From positions 151,824,858-151,888,857 of the forward strand of contig NC_067282.1 of NCBI RefSeq assembly GCF_020740795.1: DNA of 64,000 nucleotides. Reading direction: 5' to 3'. The stretch comes from Apus apus. Its lineage: Eukaryota > Chordata > Aves > Apodiformes > Apodidae. The translations under genes were made by a program, and so were the position numbers. Numbering within the stretch: the first letter of the stretch is position 1; each line of letters begins with the position of its first letter. The notes beneath the pieces were generated by a model. The model was not told the origin of the DNA, did no database searches, and was given only the letters and a program-made list of their open reading frames with translations. Positions 41,196-53,100 of this stretch are shown here, piece after piece.

Positions 41196-43989
41196 TTCTC
41201 TGGAAATAATGAGAAGGTTGTATTGTAGCCCTTTAATGGTATTTTCATGGCATGACCACTTACCTTAAGGGCATTTCCAGACACATTGCTGGCTGGGATG
41301 GTATTTGTATCCACCTGGGTTCACGACAGATCCATATTGTCTGTCTGGGCTGCTCACTTGAATTCACCTCTCACTTGGGTCTACATTTCCTCAAGAGAGG
41401 AACTGGTTGTTTTGCTCCAGGGTAAGCCTGGAAGCAAGATAGTTTCTGTGCCATGTGAGTGGTGAGGGACTAAGGACCTGGAGAGGGAGACATACTTAGC
41501 CTGCACTTTGGAGAGAATGGGGAGGTGGTCTAGGCTAAGTTGAGTTATATGATCTTGTCTCACTTCTTGGGTACTCTCATGAGAAAAGACCACACAAGTG
41601 TTTCATTCTTACGTGAAGTAGAGCTATGCAGTTTTTTAATGGTACTTTTCCAATTCAGAGTCTTATGGCTAAAATAGCCAAAACCTTTTAAAGTGCATCA
41701 AGGGCAACTGCTGTTAAAAGCAAGGCTACCAGGACCAGGAGAATGCAAGTAGTGGAGGTGATCACTGAACTGAATTAGTAGGTAAGGTGTCAAAACAGGG
41801 CAGTGAAGGATTCCAATGGGCAGGCAAGAGAAGCCGTAAGAAGGAGGCATCGAGGTGTTCAGAGATGAAGCAAGTATGGATTAGAGACACAGGTACAGCT
41901 TTTGCATTGCTCTCTGCTGGAGTGGCTGAGAGTACTTCTGCAGTGCACAGAGGCATCAGTTTTGGTGTTTGCAGGGTGCTTGTGGTTTCACCTGCCCACA
42001 GACACATGTCTAAGAACAGCTGATCAAGCTGCCTTTATATATGTCACCTACCTTTGAGGCAGGCAAGATAAGGTCTTTCAAGAAAGTGCTTTAAGTTGTT
42101 GTGTCTGCTTGATGTCAGTTGCAACACTGCTGAAAAATTAATTTTTGTGGAGAACAACAATGGAAGGACTTGAAGTGACAGGCTGGAGCCAGCCCCAGTG
42201 CAGGAACTGGGACACTGAGCCAGATTGGGGGGCAGTGAATTCTCCTCTGATGTGGCCCAGACTCTCATGACAGAAATTGAGTTTACAAGAGGTGGGCTCT
42301 TGGCAATTTGTGACCCAAAGGCGGGCCCCTGATAAATTTTAAGGATGAACATTGGGTGTAATGAAGGACAGGGCAGACGTGTAATTGTTCAAAATCAGTT
42401 TGCATTAGCAAAGCTTGCTCTCTTCTTCCTTTTATCCCTCCCAAATAAGCTGCTAGCTTCTTCTTTGAAGAAAGTGTGTGCTAAATTTTTGCCACTGACT
42501 TTTACTAAAGATCATAGGTTATTTGTGAACTTGCCTGTAGTTGCCTGTGTGGAATCTTCCTGAATTTCTGCCACTGTTTGACATCTTTAAGGTTGGAATA
42601 TCTCTCACTCTTCACTGAAGGTTCATTGCAGCACTTTTCTTCTCCAGTAACAGCAATGAACCTATAGCATAACCACGGGTAACAGCAAATGCAAGAGACT
42701 GAGCAGGAGGGAAGACCATGTGTGCCTTTCTCTGTGAAGCTGAATGGCCCTAGAGCAGTGAGCCTTAGCCAGAGTGTTCAGGCAGGTCCTGCCTTTTACA
42801 CCAACCCTTTTCAAGGGCAAGTTATTCTCTCCAGAGGATCTCAGACCAGACTCAGTTAACAGGAATGGGGAAAGGTAGTAGCTCTTCCTTTCCTAGTGAG
42901 TCAAGGACCTTTAGCCTCACAGAAGCCTGTTCTACATGGTGGCAAGTGTACACAGATGCTAGCTCCCACAGCATATTAAGTCAGAGGGTAAGTTCTTATT
43001 TTTCTACACATGCAGTGCTCTTGCAACTCTACCTTGCTGTCTCATGGAAAGATGGTAGGAGTCAGGATCAGTTTTCCTGTCCTGCTCAAGGCCTACTGTA
43101 AGTGCAGCAACAGTTCAGGGACCTCAGGATGTAGAGTGCCTCAGAGGTATGTAGAGAGGAGCTGCCCCTCTACAGCTTCAGTCCTGCTGGAGGAGGCAAT
43201 AACCCTGTTTGGGCATCACACCTGGTTGAAATTTTGCCTTGACCTGTTTATTCACAGTCACTAGTTCTTCTGGCTCTGACATGGTGCTCTCCTGCACACT
43301 TCTTTTTTCCCCACATTGCCTACATCAAAGATCTACTACATAAATCAATTAAATGCAACTAACTCAAGGGTCTGTGTACAGCCTTCTGGGGCTGTGTGGA
43401 GGGGGTAGAGGAAAATGAGCATCTCTCTGCCTCTCAGATGAACAGAAGTTCGTTCAAATCTGTCTTTCTAATGCCAGCTCTCCCACTGGCAGGAATATTG
43501 CTTAACATTGAGAGAGGGTTTTTTTCCTCCTTGGATTTAGGAGGTTTCCTGAGAAAAACAGTTTGTTAAGGGGAAAAAAGGAGCAAGACTCAGACTACTA
43601 GCCACCCAGTGGGCCATGCAAGAGGGAAAAGAAGAAAAATACTCTCTTCTCATCTCCATTAACCATGCTCCAGTTTCAGAGTGTTCATTCCCCCACAAAC
43701 TGCTGCAGAATTGACAGGAAAAATCTTTCCTTTAAAATGAAACCACTTCCCGAATCAGATGGGTTTTCTAAATCAAGAACTTCCCTTTTCTCTCCTCACA
43801 GTATCTCAGACAAAAGCCCAAAGTACTCTCAGCCTCTCAGTGCTCATTTCAGTCCCCTCAAACACAGATGCTTCCCTCCAAAAGCTGTTGGCATGAAAAA
43901 GCATTTGTGGATTCCATTTCAGAGGAAGACAAGGAGCCCCTCTTAGCTCAGAGTGGTAGGCACATCCAGTTTCCTTCACTGATGCAAGC

Positions 43990-44169
43990 TCATGAGATGT
44001 GGTCTGAGGGATGAGGAGAGGAAGGGCGGAGCCACAGGGCAACCCGCCCCCCCGATGCTGCTTCAATCTTGGTCACTGGCTCCAAGCTGTTTCAGTTCTG
44101 TGAAGCATCTGAAGAAGCAGAAGGCAAGAAATAACAACACTTTGTTGAAAATACATTGCACTCTTCAGG
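43990..44169 (+). promoter_or_regulatory. CYTH4: CYTH4 5' UTR and possible proximal promoter
   Basis: Directly upstream of the CYTH4 ATG. A purine-rich ETS-like site next to a GC box (GAGAGGAAGGGCGG, 44016-44029) and a short run of CpG/CCCCCC lie at 44016-44055. No TATA box is seen. Where transcription starts is not visible. Confidence 0.35.
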
Positions 44170-44188
44170 ATGGACTTTTGTCCTGCTG
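44170..44188 (+). CDS. CYTH4: CYTH4 coding exon 1
   Basis: 19 coding bases, MDFCPA plus one base of Gly7, then GCTG|GTAAGC. Its similarity to the human start MDLC and the exact frame to exon 2 identify it. Too short to stand alone, so slightly less certain than the others. Confidence 0.85.
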
Positions 44189-47100
44189 GTAAGCCCTGAC
44201 TGTCTTTTGCCTTGTTTTCTGTGAGGGCTGTGCAGTCAGTTTGATGGGGCAGAGCACACCATGAAATTCCACCAGCTAGAGTGGATGCTGCAGCTGGTAG
44301 CTGGAGGAATGAGACGGTGGAAGATCCCTGGTGGTGCAGTTAATTGCTTGTCAGCCTTGAGCACTAGGCGTGCTTTTCTTTTTACTTGCTCTCCTGTAAG
44401 CAAACTCGTGTCACATCAGGAGAAATTTCCCCACTGATTTGAATGGCCTTCGTGCTTGAGAGTGTCTGTTGCTGATGCTCCCGAGATGAGCTAGAAACTA
44501 ACTCAGGGGCATCAAGGGTATATGTGACACTTGGGATGAGCTCCTATAAGCTTTGGCTTCTCCTCATGCAGCTCTAGCATTGCTCACAAGTTTCTCAGTG
44601 GTGTTTCCTTGCAGCCCCCAAGAGCTGGTTTGCCTTTGCAGAGCCTCTCATGCAGTTTGGTGTCCCAGTGCAACATGCTTGCAAGGCTTTTGGTACTGAG
44701 GCCTCTCTTGCTTATGTTTATGTTAAAGGTAAATGACTGTTTTAAGGTTCTAGCAACTCCAAGTGACCTGCAGGTGTGCCTGCCTGGTCCTGAAATAATC
44801 TCAAAAGGCAGATGTGGGTGGGGGAAGATGAGCCACATCTGAGGAACTGAGAGCGAGCTCCGGTTTTATTTCCTGCTTTGGCAGGTGGTGGATAAAGTGG
44901 TTGGGATTCAGCATGGAAAGGCATACTGCCAGGCTGAACATCTGTAGCCTCTGGCTGAGGAAGCTCTGAGCGTGTGCCTGTGCAAAGGCAGCAACAGGGA
45001 GAGCCGAAGGGGAATAGGCTGAACAAGGGCCAGGAAGAAAAGAGATCATCCTGCAATGGCTCTGCTACATCTGACTCCCTCTTCACAAGCTTTTGAGTAT
45101 AGGATATAGAGCACAGAGTGAAGGGAAAAAGCAGTGCCCGCTTTCAAGTTCTGCACTTTTTAGCTCCTAGGTGGGTAGCCAAGGAAAGGACATGCTTAAA
45201 CTGCACACCAGCCTTGCTTGTGGGACCTTTGGGATCTGAGATCCCACCAGCATCTGGCCATGTATGCTGGGGAAGGCAGGTCTTTTCACATCACCCAGCC
45301 CTCACCTCCTGAAAGTAACTGTAAATAAATCTTCTGCAGGAGAAGCTGTGCAGGAGGATGGGGATACTTCATGTTTTGCTACTTATTTTGAAGGGTGAAT
45401 TCTACAGCAACTGAGGATCTCAGAACTGATGGTCTGGCTCAGTCATTTACTCAAGTTATGTGTTACTGAGTTAATGACACCTTTAAAGTTAGACACTTCA
45501 GTAGCACAATGAGATCCTGCTCAGGGACATTGCGGGTTTGCCCAGCTCTGGCTAGAGGCAGACCCCGAAGACAGGCAATGCCTGAAGAGATACGCTGGTT
45601 CTGAAGGATATCTTTGCTCCTTCCCAACCTGTTACTTAACAACTGGGGGGGAAAGTGGGTTTGTGTTATGCTGCTCTACCTTGAGAGGCAAGGCTGCCCC
45701 CAGATACAGGTTTCCAGTGAGCTTTAGAGCCTTGGATGTGTTTCAAGTTTTGCAGCTATGGTGGGATTTTCCTACAGGTCAAAGGTGCACATATACCTTT
45801 TCCTGGAGTTGCTCCTACCTGGAGATACTATGGTCCTGTTAGGTACCTGTCTGCCCCAGCTGCATGCAGCTGAGACCTTTGTGTGTGGGGAGACTGCTGT
45901 CTCTGCAGTGGAAGTCCTCTTCCAGTTTCCCTCGGGACCGTCTAGTGACTATCTGGGTGAGACCACAGAGCCTGCATGCCAAATCCTTGAGCTGGGTGTG
46001 TGGGAAAGCAGGCTTGTACCATGCTATCATGTGCTAGGATGTGTGGGGTGAATGCCATAGGCAAAAGTGGCTGGAAGCTCTCCTAACTGCTGTACGTTGT
46101 CACATGGGATAAGGGGATCAGGACACAACATAAATTCTTCTTCAGACAGAGCTGGAATGCGCAAATGAAACTAGCATGAGGTTCACGTTGAATTTCTTCT
46201 GACACAAACTGGAAGAGAACTGTGGAGTAGCTGCAGGATGGATGCAGGTTGAGCTGGAGGGAACTGAGGAGCTGGAAGGCTTCCTGTTATCTGCCTGGTA
46301 CCAACCTGGTACCTGGCTGGGTAGGCGATGGTCTGTACTGGAGATGACACAGCAGCCATATCAAACAAGAAAAGAAATTTCAGATTATTTTTTTCCACTA
46401 GACTGCCTCACCCAAGTGCCCATTGGGCTGCTCTACTTGTCTGCTGCCATGGGTGGAGGCACTCAAGCCCTTCAGCAGCCACACTCGGAGCCCCACGTTG
46501 CCTTGCAAATGGGCCAGCTGAACCTCTGCTGCTACCCTGTGGGTGGGTAACACGTGGGTGGTCTGTAACAGTGCTACAGTCATTCTTCATCATCTTCCCC
46601 TGTTGTTTCTGTAGTCTGCCCTTCCAGTTCTCCTGGGTAGTCCCTACTTTCCTCTGTGCTCCAGAAGCTACCTTCCTATTCCTATACTTCTGCTTGGGAT
46701 TGAAAGCCCCGGTTGGTACCTGGATGTCTCTGCACAGCCCTTTGCAATGGGAAATGAGGCCAGCAAGCACAGCAGTACTCTTTGCTGGCTACCTGGGTAC
46801 CCAGACTTTAGGGTAACTCCAACTTGTCTCCTGATGGGGAGACTGAGGACATAAGTCACCACAATTGGGACTGAAGTCTGTGTTCTGAGTGACAGCACTA
46901 AAAATACAAGCCTAAGCAATTCCTTAGAAACTCTCGGATCTTTCTGTCTGGGTCTGCTCTGAGTCTGGGGAAGCAAACTCAAGAGCAGGTGCAAGCCCCA
47001 CATTGTGATACTGATGTGCTTTCCTCTCAACATCTGGTCTCTGAAAATAAATTCATGTTCTCTCTGGAGAGGATGCTAACCAGCTTTTTATCTTGTGTCT

Positions 47101-50100
47101 GAACTGGAAGACTTCAGCATTGCTTTGTCTGACAGTGTACACCTGAAATCTGCATGTGTTTTCATGGGGTGTTCTTCATCTGGGTGAAATTTCCCCCTGT
47201 GCAGAGAACCCTGACCAGGGCTATGCTTCATGTGTGTCCTGACCTAGCCCTAGAGGGAAGTGGAACTTGGTGGTACTGAGGACTTTGATGAGGCTGGAGC
47301 CTTTCCTCAGTCCCGAGGTGCAGGGTTAAATTCCCTCTTCCATTTCAAGTGTCTGGAGCAATCCAGGCAGTGCTTCGCTCAGAGTCCCTCTTCTGCTGGC
47401 TCGGCTCATTCTCAGTGTGAAGGATGGAAAGGCAAAGCAGCTTGCTCTCATTATCTCATTGCTCCTTGCTCAGCTGCCTCTGCTGCCTTCTGTGCCTTTC
47501 TCTGGACTGTTCCCCAGACAAATCTGTGTGCACTGACCCCAGCTGCAGACCACAACATGTGCAATAACATTGATGAACGGCCTCAAAACAGCCTTGAGCA
47601 GAGCTTTAGGCCTTCTCATGCAGGCTCTGACCTCAGAATTACTTTCCAAAGCAATCAGGGGTATAAGCTGTTTAGGAAACTTAGGAAACCTTACAAGGTC
47701 CACTCTGCACCTCAATCTACATTGCTCTGAAAGTTTGATCCATTCCTATATTTTTCCTTGCTATTTCACCCTTTCCAGTTTTTCTATCCCTTGCTTCCCT
47801 CCCATTCTCCATGACTTGTATGTTTTTTTCTCCCCTGCCCTCTCCATGCACACAGTCCTTCCCACACTTCTCTCATTCTGACAAACTGGGCAGGTGAAAC
47901 CCTTGGGAGTTGGGGTTTCAGATGTTCAGGAGGACTGAGCTATTTACAGTCTCGGTGGGGGTCTTGTGGGTGAGATGGTGTCTTTTGCAAGCCTCACATC
48001 TCTTTGAGATGCTTTGGGCTGCTTCAGTAGACACAGAACAACTGAAACAAAGCAACCAGTCACACCACAGACTTTGCTGATGGGGTGGGTGAAGAGGAGG
48101 TTCCTCAGGTATGTCCTAGTATGGTGCTTTTGTAGAAAGCAATAAAGGACAAAGGGTCCTAGTGATAATTTGTCAAGGATTCACCTCAGTGATTCTACAA
48201 TTACAAGCTCCTGTAGGGGGTGAGAGAGACAATGCTGGGGACACAGAGAGCCTGGGCTCATCTCCCATGGATGCCAGAACTGCGGGAGACAGAAAATAAG
48301 CTACGAGACACAGGCAGCACTCGCAGGCACAGGGCTGGCATTCAAGTGGCAGTCAGCAACCTAAAAAGCAGCAAAGCCACTGCACAGTGGTTTTTTTGTG
48401 TTTGTTTGGGGTTTTTTTGTTTGTTTCTTTTTGTTAGGCTTTGGGTTTTTTTTTCCTTTTTTTTTTTTCTTACTTGCTTGTTTGTTTGATTGTTTTCCCC
48501 TCACACACAGATTTGGCCATTGCAAGCCGCTGGGTTTTGCAGGTTTTTCTCCCCTCTTAACAGGCTCTAGCAATCAGTCAGCTTCTTTCAGCTCTTCAGG
48601 AGGGCTGATTGCAGAATTGGGAAGGGTCATGGGGGACCTTCCCAACCTTGGCTTCATGCTGGCTCTTTGCCCAGTGCTTTCCTCCTGGAGGCTCAGCAGC
48701 CTCTCCCCAGGGAATACAAAGCTTGAAAACAGCAGAAGGAGTGACAGAGAGAGACTGAAGACTGATAAAAATTATAGGATAGACTTAGCACATGGAAACT
48801 CAACAAGCCTTCAGGCTGGGGGATGGATTAGGATCAGGGAAGGCAGGTCCCTCTGAGCTGTTGCGGCCATGACAGGAAAGAAGCACGTGGGCTCTGGGAT
48901 GACTGCCCTTGCCCCCTTTTCCTTCTGCCTGTTTTGGCTGGTTCCTTCCCCTTTTTTCCCCACTCTTATTTATAGCAGTGGTTTTGCATATGAGATCCAC
49001 ACCAAGATAATTTCCAAGGCAGCTGGTGCCACTTCTCCTTTTTCCAGGAAGACGGGAGGTGTGGGGGATTTTGGCTTATGAAGCAGTGGAGCAGGGCATC
49101 CAGTGATCTGACCTTGGCTTCCTGGGGAAGTTTTGTCTTGCACTGTTTTCTTGCAGCAAGGACCCTGACTGCAAGCTCTTCAGTGACCTCCTGGGAGCTC
49201 CAGTGCTCTCAGCCTTCTGTGAGACTCTGTTTTCAGGTGGGGCTTACCACCTGCTTTGCTTCTCCAGGGTTGCAGCCTCCTCTTTCTCCTTGCTGAGAGG
49301 CTGTGCTTCACCTGAATTATATTTAGCAGCAGTGCTGTCACCTCAGTTTGTCTAGGTCTTTTATGAATCATTTTGTGGCCTCCTTGGCTCTGCTGGTATC
49401 TCTTTGACTTCCTGTACATTGCAAGGAAACCTACTTGTATTTCTGCATTGTCTGTGGTCCACAGAACAACGGCCTCCTACAGATCCTCCCTCTGCAGCAA
49501 GGCTTTTATCTCCCCAGATCCTGCCCTCAAGCTTGAAAAAGCTTGATTCTGTCTCTTAAGCCATTTCTGTCTCTTGCCATGGTGGATCAATCCACAAAGC
49601 CAGTGGCTCCTCAGGGGAGGTTTGGATGTAGATGAAGTATTCAGGTCACAGCTTTCCTGAGATAAAGGGTCTTGTACATAAGGGTGACTGACATAAAAAC
49701 CACGAAAGAGCATTTGGTAAGACCTCTTCACGGTGCTTGCAGTGAGGAAAATCAGCTGAGTAGGTGGGGTAGATTGCAGCAGGGTTCAATCAGAGGCCAC
49801 TAGCACAGTGGCTGGCTGCTAGGAGGGGTATATGGGTCTGTGCTGCCCACTCTGGACTGAGAACCATTTGTAAGGCAAAGCTGAGGTGCAGTGGCTGCAA
49901 CAGCAAAGAACAGGCCAGATTGGATGGGACGTTGAGCAACCTGGTCTAATGGGAGGTGTCTCTGCCCATGCAGGGGGGTTGGAACTAGATGATCTTTAAG
50001 ATCCTTTCCAACCCAAACCATTCTATGGTTCTATAAAGACAGATGCTTGAACACAGAAATCAAAGTTGCTGTGGCATCACCCTAGGAGAGGATAGATGCT

Positions 50101-53100
50101 AACAGGTTGAGGCAGCTTTTCCTGTGATATGTTGATCCCTGTACTATTCTCACAGGCATTTATTTGTTCTTCCAGGGTCAACTGACTTGAGTGAGGCTGA
50201 AGAGGTTGAAATAGAGGCAATCAGGCAGCACAGACAAGAGCTTTTGGAGGACATTAAGGTAAGGACCATCCTGTTCCTGCTGTCTGCCTAGCCTTCTCAA
50301 AACTATCTTCACCAAAAAATGCCTTCACATAACAGTCCAGGCCATGAAGAAGTGTTGCTGCACAAGAGACCTTTGGTCTGGGATGATCCAACTTGAACCC
50401 TGAGCTTCAAGCTGCCCTGGCATATTTGCCACCAGTGTTCATCTGACCTGTGGTATTCTCTGCTGAAGGAGTCTTCAACTGCCATAATAGGATATTTGAG
50501 AAAGGCTGGTCAGCTCATTAGTAGGGATGAGCTGGGATTGCATATTTAGGATCAAAGAAATTAGTATGACTTTACTAAGTCATCTTGGCAGTGATCTGGC
50601 TCAGGATTTATTATTTTAATTACTGATTATCTGCTAATGACATATCAGTCCTAGCTACCTGCTGCATCCCCCTGTGTTATTCAAGGTTTTGTTTGGTTTG
50701 TAGATCTCTAGCAAGTCCTTCATGAAGGATCCTGTCTCTTTAGAGAGGTGTGATGGCAGCACCTTCCACACATCTTTCCATGGTTGAACTGGATTTTCTT
50801 CTTTTCTTTTAGCAGACACAAACATTTCTCCACTGACTCCTAAAATGTCCGAAAGTGACAGATTCAAAATTAGTCAGCAATACCACATCACAGTGGTATC
50901 ACAGTCACAGTTCTGCACGGTGCTGTAGACTTTCAACTCTGCTCTGTCTCCACAACCATGGAATGTGGGCTCCCATTTAAGAGTGAATCTTTGGACTTGC
51001 ACTGATTTTCCCACGACACGAAGATGTCCAGGTGCTCAGGAAATAAGGGCAATATTTCCTTGCATAAAGGATTAAGCCAAACTACCTGTAATTTCTCAGC
51101 TTCCAATATTCATCACCCCTGCTGCAAAATCAGAGTGGTGCCTTGTCTCTTCTTGCAAAACATGCTATGAATGTATGTGCGTGTGGTTTGCTTGTCTGTG
51201 GTTCTTATCACTTCAATTTTCAGAATAGGCAATGGACACTGTAGGAGGCAGGGTACTTGAATAGAAATACTAGATTTGTTGCCCACTATGGGCAGAGAGA
51301 AGCTGCTAGACTACGGACTATACAGACACATACTCTAAATCCCAAAGCCATTAGCCAGTGGAGTATGCATTGTCTGGTGGAGCTGGATGAGTTTAGGTGG
51401 AAAGGTACCTAGAACTAGAGAAATCTTCCCAGGTGAATTTCTTCAGAAAACATATAGCAATACCCTTAAACACAAAGACCTGAGGGGATGTCTGGAGGGG
51501 TAGAAGGAGGAAGGGAAGAGGATGGATTGAGACTTGCCTAAAGGCAGCAAGGAATAAAATAACAAAACTGATAATAATTTTAAATTCAGGAGCTAAGATC
51601 ACAGCATTGTTACATTTTTGCAATACCTGAATCTTAGTAAGGAGCACTCCCAGCTCTGGAGACTGATGAAACACAGCAGAATGAAGGCCAAACCAAAACT
51701 GAAATCCAGAACCTCATTTAAATTATGGGATATTGCATACTGCAACCACATCCTCCCTCCTTGTTGAGTCAGGATTTGTCATAAAACAAATCTTCTTCCC
51801 TGCCTATTCTGGCTTGCATGAGGAAGAATTTCGGTGGTTCCTGGAAGACAGCTGTGATGCACTCTGGCTCTGAGGGGGACCATAACCACAGGATGGAAGC
51901 AAGGAGATACAGACGTTCATAACCTTGGTAACACAGAATATCTAGCCAAGGTGGCCACAGTCTGTCACAGGCCTACAGGAAACTGAATTCTACAATTCAG
52001 TTGAAAAAAAAGGCAGTAATTATTTGTCTTTTATTCCTCCTCTCTTCTTTCTTCTAACAGGTATCTGCTCACTGTTATTGAACAATAGGTGCTTTGAAAA
52101 CGCTGTATTTCACAATGTGGCCACTTCAGGTTCATACTGACCTCCCAGTTACTGGTTCCACTTCCCCTTTCCTGGATGTGTAGAAGGTCTTATGCAAAGT
52201 AAAAGCTAGAAGGAAATGGGCACAATGGAAGATGTCTCACATGTGACATTGTTTGAGGAACTGAAATCAATGCTGGAGTGAGTTCTCTGACTCTCCACAC
52301 TGGCTAGGGTTCATTTAACAAACCTGATTAACAACAGACATGAGAACATCCTTCTGCCTCTGTTTCCCATTATTTTCAGCTTAAATCCAGCAGTCAGCCC
52401 AGAGCAGTGCTCATTTCATAAACATCCTTGGCTGGTCATGATATCTGACTTGTCCTTTTCCTTTAATTGAGGAAAGAAGTAAGACATGCTCTGTATTTGT
52501 CCACTGTTTTTCCTTTCATCACCTTCATCTTCCAGATATTTCTTTTGCAGAAGCTGAAGGAAGAGATTGCTGAAGTGTTTGCAGAAATTGAGTGTTTCCA
52601 AAATGCAGAGGAGAGGCCAAAGGCAGACAATAATCCTGGGGAGCAAATCAGGCAAGTGGGAAACAATGGGTATTCCTTTGTTTAGAAAGTCTCTCTGCTG
52701 GTGTTGAGAAAACAAAAATACCAATAGGATCTGGATCACAACAAGGACGGGGAAATGAGACCAGGAATGCCCTTCTCTCCTCTGATATTCTTTTTATTCC
52801 TGGATAGTCAGATACCTGTCCTTGAGATTTCTGAGGTACCTTGTGAGTGAACTGAAACATGGCCCTTTCTTCTAAGTCTGCCTTTCCTTCTTCTTTGTGT
52901 TTACAGCAAACTGTCAGAGAGGGATAAATTTCTGTCCCTGGGCCGGAAGAAATTCAATATGGATCCTGAAAAGGTAGGATTTGCTCATTTCACCAATAAC
53001 GGTAAAACTGGGAATAAGAGCTTCTGTTGGCTAACTTGTCCAGTTGCAGCTACCCATGCCAAAGGAACTAGGGCATGGGACTGTGGGACTGGTTTCCTAC

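Larger units (their letters stand above)
34481..43980. other. Intergenic between RAC2 and CYTH4
   Basis: About 9.5 kb with no recognisable gene, CR1 copy or RNA gene. It holds a 23-bp tandem duplication at 36922-36967 and a polypyrimidine tract at 41010-41195. A 5' noncoding CYTH4 exon could hide here. Confidence 0.7.
44189..50175 (+). other. CYTH4 intron 1
   Basis: A 6 kb intron with one T/G-rich tract and one CR1 fragment. No other feature recognised. Confidence 0.8.

Noticed and set aside
52654-52660. GT at 52656 as the CYTH4 exon 3 donor
   Set aside because: It would join exon 4 in the wrong phase and hit a stop (TAA) after six codons.
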